DNA of 64,000 bases. Source: Paenibacillus sp. BIHB 4019 (GTDB taxonomy: Bacteria > Bacillota > Bacilli > Paenibacillales > Paenibacillaceae). Made by a program: the position numbers and the translations under genes. This document shows, one piece after another, positions 8,127 to 18,928 of the stretch. The stretch's first letter is position 1, and every line of letters begins with the position of its first letter. The stretch lies in contig NZ_CP016808.1 of assembly GCF_002741035.1 (NCBI RefSeq), positions 5,256,501-5,320,500 of the forward strand, in the 5' to 3' direction. Below the pieces are notes generated by a model. It saw only the letters and a list, made by a program, of their open reading frames with translations, ran no database searches and was not told where the DNA came from.

Positions 8127-8858
8127 ATGTACATCGTATCGCCTAATGGTTCACCTGTATCGGCAGCGAGGCTGCATCAGCTGGAACAGGAGCGGCAGTT
8201 GAAGCTGCCTGAAGCCTATGTGCGCTTTTTGGCTCTTAACGGGCCCGGCACTTATCGCGGCTGGTTTAATATTGAAGTGCCGGATTCTGGCGTGCTGGAG
8301 CCGTTTGCAGAGGAGGAGTTTTGGGAGCATGATGATGCCTGCCCGATTACGCAGCAGCAAATTGCCGAATGCGTGTCGATTGGCACGACCATTGATGGCG
8401 ATTTTCTCGCGGTGCATTCCGGTGTAAAGGGCATCCTCTGGCTGCCGCGGCATTCGGAAATCATTGAGCTGTATGCTGAGGTTGCGAATGAGCATGCCGA
8501 CTATACGGAGCTTCTGGATCGGATTTATAGCGAGAAACTGGCTCAGGCAGCGGCAGCTCCGGCTTATTTTGAGCCGTGGACTCAAACGCGCCAGCATCAA
8601 TTTTTTCATTTTGCCCCGGATAAGGCCGGATATGAGTTGCCGGAATTGGCACGTGAGTGCAAGGAAAGCTTCAAGCCGGATTTTCTGATTGAAAATGCCT
8701 ATACATGCACCTTGTTTTTACAGCGTTTGGGCGGATATATTCGGTTTAATTATGCTTACAGGCTGGAGGTTGCCGTTTTCTATGAGGAGGGGCAGGAGCC
8801 GCTCTTGCAACAAATAACCGCTTTTTTGGCAGCTCATAATTGCAAATTGTTAACTTAA
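8127..8858 (+). CDS. SMI1/KNR4 (SUKH) family protein
   Basis: A 243-residue protein. The N-terminal ~130 residues carry the SUKH pattern: LEQERQLKLPEAYVRFLALNG, then GWFNIEVP, and GDFLAVHSG-VKGILWLPRHS. The C-terminal ~100 residues are an extra domain. SUKH proteins are often immunity proteins against polymorphic toxins (family knowledge). The start is ATG 8127, 16 codons inside the longest frame, because AAGGAGG lies 7 bases ahead. The 113-bp gap upstream holds tandem GCAAAAGA-like repeats. No toxin gene is visible nearby. Confidence 0.75.
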   Translation: MYIVSPNGSPVSAARLHQLEQERQLKLPEAYVRFLALNGPGTYRGWFNIEVPDSGVLEPFAEEEFWEHDDACPITQQQIAECVSIGTTIDGDFLAVHSGVKGILWLPRHSEIIELYAEVANEHADYTELLDRIYSEKLAQAAAAPAYFEPWTQTRQHQFFHFAPDKAGYELPELARECKESFKPDFLIENAYTCTLFLQRLGGYIRFNYAYRLEVAVFYEEGQEPLLQQITAFLAAHNCKLLT

Positions 8859-8877
8859 TGGAAAAGGTGGGCGTACA

Positions 8878-9855
8878 ATGGAAACGTTAAATCGATCGGT
8901 CTGGAACGGACTGCCGAGCCAGGAGAAGGAAATCGTCCTGAAAATGCTGCTGGAAAAGCTTCCGGAAGGCTTTGAATATAAAGGATTGGAAACGTTTGAA
9001 CGTTATGGCAGCCGTATGGAAACGGGAGTCTATGATTATAAGGGCTATAAGTTCGTTTATGTGCCAGGAGATAAGGCGACGCTGGGCTGGGATTGCTGGG
9101 AGCAGGGCCTGGATGCTGCAACAGCTGAAGATTTTCAAGCGACGCTGGATGAATTTGGCGTTGAGGATCGGGATGCCTTTATTCGTGATCAAATGTCGCC
9201 AGTCCGCGAGGCGGAAATGGGCGCTTTGCTCGTCGAATGCGAGACGCATTCGCTAGGCTGGTACGAGGTGGAGCTTGATGACGAGGATTTGGCGGAGGAT
9301 GAGGATTTTCAGGAGGAATTGAAAAAATTCAAGCTGAGCACCTATTCCGAATATGAGCGTCACCAGAATTTTCGGTTCGTACGCGATGGAGAGGACATTA
9401 TCGCTTATTTGTTCAACGATGAGCTGGACGCGGATATCGTCGCTGAGCAAATCGAGCAATCCGGCTTTAGCCTGCCTACGGAGGATGAGTGGGAATATCT
9501 TTACGGCGGCGGCTGCCGGACGTTGTATCCATGGGGCGACAGCTTTGACTATGGGATGAAGCTCAGGCATTTTGAGGAGCTCGCCGAAGGCGAGAGCAGG
9601 CCTTATGATTTGGAGCTGCCGAATGCTTTCGGCATTTGCTTCTCAGGTGATCCTTATCAATATGAAATGACGATGAAGGATGCGGAGTTTTTTCCAAAGG
9701 GCGGAGATGGCGGCAGCTTGGTATGCGGCGGAACAGGCCCGGTTGTCGGTTATTTGCCTGCGGCAGCGGTCTATTATCGCGATCCTAATGTGTTTGAGCT
9801 AGACTTCGAGGATATTGTCGGCAATTTGCGTTTTAGACGTATTATCCGTTTGTAA
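8878..9855 (+). CDS. Formylglycine-generating-enzyme-like (SUMF1/EgtB fold) protein
   Basis: A 325-residue acidic cytoplasmic protein. The C-terminal half has FSLPTEDEWEY around residue 202 and GCRTLYPWGDSF, the core signature of the FGE-sulfatase fold (LPTEAEWEYA...YPWG), ending in NLRFRRIIRL, like the GFR end of that family. The N-terminal half is unlike it, and the copper-binding cysteine pair of true FGE enzymes is not evident, so enzyme activity is doubtful. AAAAGGTGG sits 8 bases before ATG 8878. It is 19 bp after the SUKH gene, in the same operon. Confidence 0.6.
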   Translation: METLNRSVWNGLPSQEKEIVLKMLLEKLPEGFEYKGLETFERYGSRMETGVYDYKGYKFVYVPGDKATLGWDCWEQGLDAATAEDFQATLDEFGVEDRDAFIRDQMSPVREAEMGALLVECETHSLGWYEVELDDEDLAEDEDFQEELKKFKLSTYSEYERHQNFRFVRDGEDIIAYLFNDELDADIVAEQIEQSGFSLPTEDEWEYLYGGGCRTLYPWGDSFDYGMKLRHFEELAEGESRPYDLELPNAFGICFSGDPYQYEMTMKDAEFFPKGGDGGSLVCGGTGPVVGYLPAAAVYYRDPNVFELDFEDIVGNLRFRRIIRL

Positions 9856-9872
9856 TAGGGAGGGCGAGCAGC

Positions 9873-10472
9873 GTGGGATGGTTCGGATTCGGATTTGCGC
9901 GAAAAAAAGGATTAAAGCAGCAAAGGCTGGAGCAAGCCTCTCCGGCTGAAAAGGATGACCCGCAGCTTCGCAACACAGCGCTGCTGGAGCTGAGCAGACG
10001 GCTTGCCTTCGGGCAGTCGCAGATCGTGGAAGAAGTGACTGAGGCTATGCTGCATGAAGAGGACTATTTTGTGCGCTGGTTTGATCGGCTGGATGAGCGG
10101 GGAATTAGCTGCCCGATTCCTGAGCTTCCGTGGTTTGCGCTCGTTGATTCCTTGCAAGCGGAAGGACTTGCCGGAGAAATCGACTGGAAGGAGGACAGCG
10201 ATGAGGTGGCTAGCGTCATTGAAGATTTGCTTGCAAGAAAGCAGCTGCTGCCTGAAGAGGAGTGGAATTGGGAAAATGAAGTGGAAGAAATGATCCCAAC
10301 CTACGATTTTTTAGTGAAAATGTTCAAGCTGCTCCAAGCGCATTCCATCACGCTTGCCTGCATGGATATCAATAGTGACTGCTACGTGCTGATTACCGTC
10401 CGTTCCGAGGAGATTAGCAAGCTTCAAGCGCTCGCCGCGCGTGCAGGCTATCGAATTCATGAATTTGAATAG
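9873..10472 (+). CDS. DUF6630-like hypothetical protein
   Basis: A 199-residue acidic protein. PELPWFALVDSLQAEGLAGEIDWKED (quoted only as its landmarks PWFALVDSL and EIDWKED) and the closing DINSDCYVLITVRSE strand resemble the DUF6630 family. Function is unknown. GTG 9873 follows GGGAGGG at 9858-9864. It is the last gene of the four-gene operon, 17 bp after the FGE-like gene, and is followed at once by a strong terminator. Confidence 0.55.
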   Translation: MGWFGFGFARKKGLKQQRLEQASPAEKDDPQLRNTALLELSRRLAFGQSQIVEEVTEAMLHEEDYFVRWFDRLDERGISCPIPELPWFALVDSLQAEGLAGEIDWKEDSDEVASVIEDLLARKQLLPEEEWNWENEVEEMIPTYDFLVKMFKLLQAHSITLACMDINSDCYVLITVRSEEISKLQALAARAGYRIHEFE

Positions 10473-10505
10473 GGATAGCAATTGTTTGAGCATAGCCGTA
10501 AGCAG

Positions 10506-10537
10506 CTCCTGCCAGTTCGCTGGCGGGAGTTTTTTTC
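10506..10537 (+). terminator. Intrinsic terminator with UUCG loop
   Basis: CTCCTGCCAG (10506-10515), a TTCG tetraloop, CTGGCGGGAG (10520-10529) and seven Ts. A classic terminator closing the 6346-10472 operon and insulating the next promoter, which starts 11 bp later. Confidence 0.92.
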
Positions 10538-10547
10538 GTGAAAGGGG

Positions 10548-10592
10548 TTGACGATCAAAGAGATTCAATATAATATCTGATATATCAGATAT
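10548..10592 (+). promoter_or_regulatory. Sigma-A promoter with overlapping palindromic operator
   Basis: TTGACG (10548-10553), a 17-bp spacer, TAATAT (10571-10576). A perfect 20-bp palindrome ATATCTGATATATCAGATAT (10573-10592) overlaps the -10 and runs over the likely start of transcription. That position fits a repressor operator, and the GntR/FCD regulator in the same operon is the obvious candidate. Confidence 0.8.
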
Positions 10593-10620
10593 CAAATATA
10601 AAGTTGCAGAGGTGAAGCGA

Positions 10621-12081
10621 TTGGTAACCATGTCTACGCATACCGCTTTCAATTACATTGGGGGAGAGTGGGTATCTTCCTCGTCCGGCGAAGTAGAAGC
10701 GAGCTTGAATCCTTCAGCCAAAGGCGAAATTGTCGGCTGGGTGCAAAGCTCCGGCACCGATGATTTGAATGCAGCAGTGCTGGCCGCGAAAGAAGCCCAG
10801 CCCATATGGCGCAAGCTGGCCGCTCCGGCAAGAGGCGAATATTTGTTTAAGGCAGCAGCGGCGCTTGAGCGAAGGCTCGATGAAGTTGCTGAAACGATGG
10901 CACGCGAGATGGGAAAGACGCTGCCAGAGGCAAAGGGCGAGACGGCAAGAGGCGTGGCAATATTGCGGTATTACGCTGGCGAGGGCATGCGCAAGACAGG
11001 CGATGTCATTCCGTCAACGGATAGCGAAGCGCTTATGCTGACAACCCGTGTTCCGCTTGGCGTCGTCGGCGTCATTACGCCGTGGAACTTCCCAATAGCT
11101 ATTCCACTTTGGAAGCTGGCTCCCGCCCTTATTTATGGCAATACGGTTGTGCTTAAGCCTGCTACGGAAACTGCTGTAACCGCTATCAAACTGATGGAGT
11201 GCTTGGCAGAAGCGGGTTTTCCAGCCGGGACGGTCAATCTCGTAACGGGCAAAGGCTCCGTCGTTGGTCAGGCGATGGCTGAGCATCCGTTCATCCAAGG
11301 AATTACGTTCACTGGCTCGAACCAGACGGGAAAACGGATTGGCATGGCGGCGCTCGCCCGGGGAGCGAAATATCAGCTGGAGATGGGCGGCAAAAATCCG
11401 CTAATCGTCGCTGCTGACGCTGATCTCGATCAGGCGGTAGAAGCGGCTGTAAACGGCGGTTTCCGCTCAACCGGTCAGAAATGCACGGCTACGAGCCGGG
11501 TTATTATCGCAAATGATATCTTCGAGCCGTTTGTGGCGAAGCTGCTGGCCCGAACGAAGGAGCTTAAAGTCGGCAGCGCGCTGGCGTCCGATACATGGAT
11601 GGGGCCTTGCGCCAGCGAGCAGCAATTTAATAATGTCGCTTCTTATATTCGCCAAGGCGTAGAGGAAGGCGCGGTGCTGCTGCATGGCGGGGGGCGGCCT
11701 GAAGGGCTTGATCAGGAAGGCTATTACATGGAGCCAGCGATTTTTGATCAGGTCAATGCGGGTATGGCGATTGCGCGTGAGGAAATTTTTGGCCCGGTGC
11801 TGGCGCTTATGCGATTTGATACGATAGAGGAAGCGTTAGCGATTGCAAATGATACGGAATTTGGCTTAAGCGCTTCCATATTTACGCAAAATATCGCTCA
11901 TATGCTATCCTTTATTCAGGACATGGATGCGGGCCTTATTCGAATTAATTCGGAGAGTGCGGGTGTGGAGCTGCAAGCGCCGTTTGGCGGCATGAAGCAG
12001 TCCAGCTCGCATTCGCGGGAACAAGGGCAGGCAGCGATAGAATTTTTCACCTCTATCAAAACCGTATTTATTAAATCCTGA
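10621..12081 (+). CDS. Aldehyde dehydrogenase, probable 2-oxoglutarate semialdehyde dehydrogenase
   Basis: A 486-residue NAD(P)-dependent ALDH. Seen: the [17 protein letters not shown] cofactor region, [10 protein letters not shown], the general base in LEMGGKN, and the catalytic cysteine C288 in GQKCTATSR. The similar paralogue at 34824-36269 sits in a hydroxyproline cluster, and both resemble 2-oxoglutarate semialdehyde dehydrogenases, which would give 2-oxoglutarate as the end product of an aldarate or pentonate pathway with the DapA-family and enolase-family genes downstream. TTG 10621 is favoured (AGAGGTGA 7 bases before); ATG 10630 and GTG 10612 are alternatives. First gene behind the palindrome-controlled promoter. 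Confidence 0.8.
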   Translation: MVTMSTHTAFNYIGGEWVSSSSGEVEASLNPSAKGEIVGWVQSSGTDDLNAAVLAAKEAQPIWRKLAAPARGEYLFKAAAALERRLDEVAETMAREMGKTLPEAKGETARGVAILRYYAGEGMRKTGDVIPSTDSEALMLTTRVPLGVVGVITPWNFPIAIPLWKLAPALIYGNTVVLKPATETAVTAIKLMECLAEAGFPAGTVNLVTGKGSVVGQAMAEHPFIQGITFTGSNQTGKRIGMAALARGAKYQLEMGGKNPLIVAADADLDQAVEAAVNGGFRSTGQKCTATSRVIIANDIFEPFVAKLLARTKELKVGSALASDTWMGPCASEQQFNNVASYIRQGVEEGAVLLHGGGRPEGLDQEGYYMEPAIFDQVNAGMAIAREEIFGPVLALMRFDTIEEALAIANDTEFGLSASIFTQNIAHMLSFIQDMDAGLIRINSESAGVELQAPFGGMKQSSSHSREQGQAAIEFFTSIKTVFIKS

Positions 12082-12121
12082 GAAACAGGCGCGAGGCCTG
12101 CTGCAAAATTAGGGGGCGGTA

Positions 12122-12814
12122 ATGATGAGCATACATGGTCAAGAGGAAGATATAGCTTTGCAGACGCGCTCGATTCGCGACGTCATATACGAGAAGCTGA
12201 AGGAAGCGATTTTGTCCGAGCAATATAAGGCGGGCCATCATTTGAAGGAACGGGAGCTGGCGAAGCAGTTCGGCATCAGCACAACGCCGCTGAAGGAAGC
12301 GCTGCGAAGGCTGGAGCAGGAGGGGCTTGTTACGACAAGCGCCAGACGGGGAACGTTCGTCTCCAGCGACATTATGAACTCGGTTGAGGAAATCAACTGG
12401 GCGCGATCGGCGCTGGAGGGTGTAGCTGCAAGGCTCGCGGCGCTCAAAATTACGGATGAGGAAGCCGGCGTGCTAACGGACACAACGGAGCAAATGCGCA
12501 TTTATACCGAAGCGAAAGATACGGAGCAACTGATCGCGCTTAATGGGCATTTTCACAAATTGATCCGAACGTATGCGAAAAATAATTATATTTTTCAACA
12601 GATTGAAGCGATTCATTCCTTTGACCGTTCCTTCCGCAAAAAGGCGCTGTCGCATGAGGATGAGCTGGAGCGGGGCTTTCAGGAGCATTATGCCATCTAT
12701 CAGGCGATTGTGGCGAAAGATGCCGATCTTGCCGAGAAGCTGATGATCGGGCATATTCGCCGGACGATTGAGTTTGTGAAGGAAAGCAAGGCGGCGGCGA
12801 AAGCGAAGAGCTAG
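12122..12814 (+). CDS. GntR family regulator (FCD/FadR subfamily)
   Basis: A 230-residue repressor-type protein. Residues ~15-80 form the winged helix (IRDVIYEKLKEAIL; LAKQFGISTTPLKEALRRLEQEGLV; RRGTFV). Residues ~90-220 are the helical FCD ligand domain, with the histidines GHFHKLI and MIGHIRRTI that usually bind a metal and a carboxylate sugar acid. AGGGGGCGG precedes the paired ATGs at 12122/12125. Lying between ALDH and DapA genes, it likely binds the palindrome at 10573-10592 and responds to a sugar acid or pathway intermediate. Confidence 0.85.
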   Translation: MMSIHGQEEDIALQTRSIRDVIYEKLKEAILSEQYKAGHHLKERELAKQFGISTTPLKEALRRLEQEGLVTTSARRGTFVSSDIMNSVEEINWARSALEGVAARLAALKITDEEAGVLTDTTEQMRIYTEAKDTEQLIALNGHFHKLIRTYAKNNYIFQQIEAIHSFDRSFRKKALSHEDELERGFQEHYAIYQAIVAKDADLAEKLMIGHIRRTIEFVKESKAAAKAKS

Positions 12815-12960
12815 CATGCTGGAAGTAGACGGGACAGGCATCAAGCATTAGCAACAGCAGCTTCGGCAGCGGGCGGGATGAAACGACGGCTGACCTTCAT
12901 TCCGCAGGCAAACCGCTGGAGCAAACAAGCGTAGATTAAGAGAAAGGAGATGCTGAGACG

Positions 12961-13866
12961 ATGCATGAAGGCATGAAAGCTAAACTAAGAGGCATCAATG
13001 CGATTAATGTGACACCGTTTGATGGACAGCTCGGCATTGATTGGACATCGCTGCAAGGCAACATTCGCTATTTGCTTGACCAAGGCATTAAAGCGATTTA
13101 TCCATGCGGCAACACAGGCGAGTTTTATGCGCTGAGCGTGGAGGAGGCTAAGGAGGTTACGCGGTTTGTGACAGACACCGTTAACCATGAAAGTTTGGTC
13201 ATTGCCGGGGTGGGCTATGATGCGAGAACAGCTTCCGAGCTAGCCGTTCATGCGGAAAAATGCGGTGCCGACGGCATTATGGTGCATCAGCCGGTTCATC
13301 CCTATTTGCTGGCGCAGGGCGTAGTCGATTATTACAAGCAAATCGCGGCTGCAACCTCGCTGCCCATGGTGCTTTATATTCGCAGTGAGCAAATTACGCA
13401 TGAGGCGATTGTACAGGCTGCTGCCATACCGAATGTAGTGGGCATCAAATATGCGATTAATCATCCGCCATCCTTTAGCCGCGCAGTACAAGCTGTGGAG
13501 GACGACATTGTGTGGATATGCGGAACGGCTGAAATGTGGGCACCGACGTTTTATGCGGCGGGGGCGAAGGGCTTTACGTCGGGAATGGTCAATGTGGATA
13601 CCCAAAGGTCGTTTGCGATGCTGGAGGCGCTGAATGAAGGAAACTATGACCGGGCGATGGAAATTTGGCGCGAGGTGCTTCCATTCGAGCAGCTGCGGGA
13701 AAGCCATCGAAACGGCAATAATGTAAGCGTAGTCAAGGAAGCGATGTACCAGCTGGGGCTGATAGCAACGAGAGCGGTGCGTCCGCCTATCAGCACATTA
13801 ACGAGCAAGGAATGTGAAGAGGTAGCAGGCATGCTGAGGGAATGGGGCTTGCTGCAGCCCGTATAA
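12961..13866 (+). CDS. DapA superfamily lyase/dehydratase
   Basis: A 301-residue (beta/alpha)8 class I aldolase-type protein. The GNTGEFYALS loop, Y139 in VLYIRSE and the Schiff-base lysine K163 in VVGIKYAIN are all present. Family members dehydrate or cleave keto-deoxy sugar acids (5-dehydro-4-deoxyglucarate, 2-keto-3-deoxy-pentonate/-gluconate). Next to a semialdehyde dehydrogenase and an enolase-superfamily gene, a dehydratase giving 2-oxoglutarate semialdehyde is the best inference; the exact substrate cannot be read. AAAGGAGATG lies 8 bases before ATG 12961. Confidence 0.8.
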   Translation: MHEGMKAKLRGINAINVTPFDGQLGIDWTSLQGNIRYLLDQGIKAIYPCGNTGEFYALSVEEAKEVTRFVTDTVNHESLVIAGVGYDARTASELAVHAEKCGADGIMVHQPVHPYLLAQGVVDYYKQIAAATSLPMVLYIRSEQITHEAIVQAAAIPNVVGIKYAINHPPSFSRAVQAVEDDIVWICGTAEMWAPTFYAAGAKGFTSGMVNVDTQRSFAMLEALNEGNYDRAMEIWREVLPFEQLRESHRNGNNVSVVKEAMYQLGLIATRAVRPPISTLTSKECEEVAGMLREWGLLQPV

Positions 13867-13886
13867 GGGCAATTCCTTTTATAAAA

Positions 13887-13976
13887 ATAGAGGGAGTATA
13901 TGATTTTCCCATCGCCTCTCTATATTTCTCGGAATGAAACGCGCCGCCAAAAAACGGCGACAGCTATTTTACCTTT
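13887..13976. repeat. Palindromic interspersed repeat, copy A
   Basis: An ATAGAG/CTCTAT stem (13887-13892, 13918-13923) runs into TATTTCTCGGAATGAAACG and a GCCGCC...GGCG hairpin. The same layout occurs at 36308-36365 and 36406-36460. This is the most degenerate copy: its outer right arm reads GCTATTTTACC instead of GCCGTTTCACC. Confidence 0.6.
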
Positions 13977-13990
13977 TGTAAGCGCATTAA
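13977..13990 (+). promoter_or_regulatory. Weak cre-like box upstream of GH105 gene
   Basis: TGTAAGCGCATTAA matches the CcpA consensus TGWAANCGNTNWCA at all but two positions. It lies 31 bp before the GH105 start. Suggestive only. Confidence 0.3.
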
Positions 13991-14020
13991 ATGGATTTTA
14001 ATCAAAAAGGAGGAAAATGA

Positions 14021-16265
<2,245 letters not shown>

Positions 16266-16339
16266 AAGGTTGTAAAGAGCAGCAGAGAACAGCAGAGGCA
16301 AGCTATGGCAAGCATTCCTATAAAAAGGGGAGACGAATC

Positions 16340-17896
16340 ATGACAAGCAAGCCGATTCAGCCTTTAGCAAGCAGCAGCAAGCGGTGGGTGAACCTCATCT
16401 GCTCCGGCGTATTGACGCTGGGGCTCGCGGCGGGCTGTGCGGGAACAGGAGAGAAAGCAGGCAGCAGCGGGGAAAATTCTGGAGAAAACGCAGGTGCGGG
16501 CAAGCCATATAAGCTGTCGATTGCGCTGCGCCAGGTGGGCGATATTCCAGCGAAGGGCAATGAGGTGGAGCAGGCGATTGAAAAGTATACGAATACGGAG
16601 CTTGCGATTCAGTGGATTCCGCAAGCAGCGTTCGATGATAAAATCAACGTCATGATTGCTTCCAATGAGCTTCCGCAAATTTTAAAGGTCAACTATGTGC
16701 CCAATGTAATGAATGCAGCGCGCAACGGCTTGTTTTGGGAGCTGGGGCCATATTTGAAGGATTATCCGAATTTGGCGGCGCAGGATCAGCGCTACTATGA
16801 CAATATAAAAATTGACGGAAAGCTGTTCGGCATCCCGAACTACCGCGACATTGGGCGGGCAGCCGTCGTCTACCGCAAAGATTGGTTTGATAAAGCCGGG
16901 CTCACACTACCCGCAACGATGGATGATTGGTATAACGTTATGAAAGCGTTTTCTGAAAGTGATCCAGATGGCAATGGCAAGCAGGATTCTTACGGCACGA
17001 TGCTGTTCAAAAATTACAACGCCGGAACGCAGCCCGTCATTACGAGGCTGGCGGTCAGCATTGGCGGCGTTAATCGCTGGGGAGAGGACAATGGAAAATT
17101 CACGCCGGAGTTCAAGACACAGCCATATATGGATGTGCTCAAGCTGTTCCGCAGGCTGTATGCAGACAAGCTGATTAATCAGGATTTTGCCGTCTACGAT
17201 GTAACGGAACTGGATAAGGCGATGTATGACGGCAGGGTCGGCATGCGGTTGAATGTGTCGGCGCAAAATGTACAGAGCTACTCTGTCGCCATGAAGGATA
17301 CGATTCCGGCGGCAGAATGGGATATTGCCCCGTTTGCTGGGCCGGATGGTCCGCGCATCGCGGGCGAGCCGGGCAACTTTGGATTTTTGGCGATTCCCAA
17401 ATCGGCAGTCAAGGATGAGGCAGAGCTAAAGCGCGTGCTGGCCTTCCTCGACAAGCTGATGGATGAGCCGATGTCCACGCTGCAAATGCGCGGCATTGAA
17501 GGCAAGCATTATGAGGTAGTGGATGGCACTAAAACGAAGTTTACGGATTTTGCCTTGTTCCAGCGAGAGGTCAAGCCATATCGTGACGGACTGCTTAACA
17601 TTGAAGGCTACAATGTTCCGGAAATTGATGACACGCCAATTGCTCTGAAAGGGACAAAAATGGCAAGGGATAACGTTCAATATGCGGTGCCGAATCCCGC
17701 GCTGACGCTCAATTCGCCAACGTATAATGAACGTGGAGTAGAGCTTGATCTCATTATTCGCGATGCGGAAACGAAATATATTATGGGCCAAATTGACGAT
17801 GCAGGCTTTCAGGCGGAAGTAGACAAATGGGCGAAGGCTGGCGGCGATGCAGTCGTGAAGGAATATGAGTCGTCCTTCGTAGAGCTTGGAGGCTAA
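16340..17896 (+). CDS. Lipoprotein sugar-binding protein of ABC transporter (LplA-like)
   Basis: A 518-residue extracellular solute-binding lipoprotein. The signal peptide ends in the lipobox LAAGC with lipidated C33, followed by a Gly/Ser/Glu-rich linker (residues 35-54) and a binding-protein fold typical of the large LplA group. It should capture oligosaccharides (by context pectic, rhamnogalacturonan-derived) and pass them to the two permeases that follow. AAGGGGAGACG precedes ATG 16340. No ATPase gene is present, as usual for this group, which shares an MsmX-type ATPase. Confidence 0.85.
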   Translation: MTSKPIQPLASSSKRWVNLICSGVLTLGLAAGCAGTGEKAGSSGENSGENAGAGKPYKLSIALRQVGDIPAKGNEVEQAIEKYTNTELAIQWIPQAAFDDKINVMIASNELPQILKVNYVPNVMNAARNGLFWELGPYLKDYPNLAAQDQRYYDNIKIDGKLFGIPNYRDIGRAAVVYRKDWFDKAGLTLPATMDDWYNVMKAFSESDPDGNGKQDSYGTMLFKNYNAGTQPVITRLAVSIGGVNRWGEDNGKFTPEFKTQPYMDVLKLFRRLYADKLINQDFAVYDVTELDKAMYDGRVGMRLNVSAQNVQSYSVAMKDTIPAAEWDIAPFAGPDGPRIAGEPGNFGFLAIPKSAVKDEAELKRVLAFLDKLMDEPMSTLQMRGIEGKHYEVVDGTKTKFTDFALFQREVKPYRDGLLNIEGYNVPEIDDTPIALKGTKMARDNVQYAVPNPALTLNSPTYNERGVELDLIIRDAETKYIMGQIDDAGFQAEVDKWAKAGGDAVVKEYESSFVELGG

Positions 17897-17912
17897 CAAG
17901 GGAGGGACGCGC

Positions 17913-18899
17913 ATGAACGCACAAATCCGCACGACGGGCAGCAGCAGTAGCAGGCCAGGCGGATCAACGCTTGGCAAGGAGCGGGTCAGCAGGCGCAGCG
18001 AGTGGCTGCGGGAGCTGATTAAGGATAAATGGATGTATGCGATGCTGCTTCCAGGCGTGTTTTTTTTCATCATTTTCAAATATGTCCCGATGTACGGCGT
18101 CATTATCGCTTTTCAGGATTATCAACCCTTTCAGGGCGTGCTGGGGAGCAGCTGGGCGGGACTTAAGCATTTCGAGCGATTTTTCTCGGAGCCGCAGTTT
18201 TGGCAGCTGTTTCGCAATACGCTGCTGCTGGCGATTTACAACATCGTCTTTTTCTTCCCGCTGCCGATTGTGCTTGCTTTAATGCTGAATGAAGTACGGG
18301 TCGAGCGCTTCAAGCGGTTCGTGCAGACGATGATCTATATTCCCCATTTCGTCTCCTGGGTCGTCGTCGTCGGGGTATTCTACATTATACTGACGACGGA
18401 AGGAGGCATTATCAATGAAATGCTGTTTGCGCTGACCGGGCATAAAATCGCCTTTTTGCTGGAGCCGAGCTGGTTCCGAACGATTATTATGTCGCAGTCG
18501 ATCTGGAAGGAAGTAGGCTGGGGCACGATTATTTTTCTCGCAGCGCTGTCGGGCGTTGATGTGCAGCTGTATGAAGCAGCGCGAATGGACGGAGCCAATC
18601 GGCTAAGACAGCTGTGGCATATTACACTGCCAGCTATTCGCAGCACAATCGTCATTTTGCTTATTTTGCGGCTTGGCACGTTTCTCGATTCCGGGTTCGA
18701 GCACATCTTCCTCATGCTTGCTCCAACCAATCGCGACGTCGGCGAAGTATTCGACACATATGTGTACGTGAAAGGCTTGACGCAGGCCCAGTACAGCTAC
18801 AGCGCGGCAGTTGGCTTGTTCAAATCCTTTATCGGCCTCATTCTGGTGCTGGGAGCGAACTGGATGGCCAAGAAGTTTGGGCAGGAAGGGGTTTACTAG
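17913..18899 (+). CDS. ABC sugar transporter permease (LplB-like)
   Basis: A 328-residue inner-membrane permease with six predicted segments and the EAARMDGANRLRQLWHITLPAI loop (landmarks EAARMDGA and HITLP), the EAA motif that docks the ATPase. The N-terminal ~35 residues are polar and serine-rich. The start is ATG 17913 with GGGAGGG just before, rather than a TTG inside the binding-protein gene. Second gene of the transporter set. Confidence 0.88.
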   Translation: MNAQIRTTGSSSSRPGGSTLGKERVSRRSEWLRELIKDKWMYAMLLPGVFFFIIFKYVPMYGVIIAFQDYQPFQGVLGSSWAGLKHFERFFSEPQFWQLFRNTLLLAIYNIVFFFPLPIVLALMLNEVRVERFKRFVQTMIYIPHFVSWVVVVGVFYIILTTEGGIINEMLFALTGHKIAFLLEPSWFRTIIMSQSIWKEVGWGTIIFLAALSGVDVQLYEAARMDGANRLRQLWHITLPAIRSTIVILLILRLGTFLDSGFEHIFLMLAPTNRDVGEVFDTYVYVKGLTQAQYSYSAAVGLFKSFIGLILVLGANWMAKKFGQEGVY

Positions 18900-18928
18900 C
18901 GCCATTATGAGAGCAGGAGGAGAGGACA

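Noticed and set aside
13977..13990. Strong cre claim upstream of GH105
   Set aside because: Two mismatches to the consensus, including the conserved C near the end; kept only as a weak feature.
17426..18103. 225-codon open frame on the minus strand
   Set aside because: Antisense to two clear transporter genes; sequence is not protein-like and no ribosome site is present.
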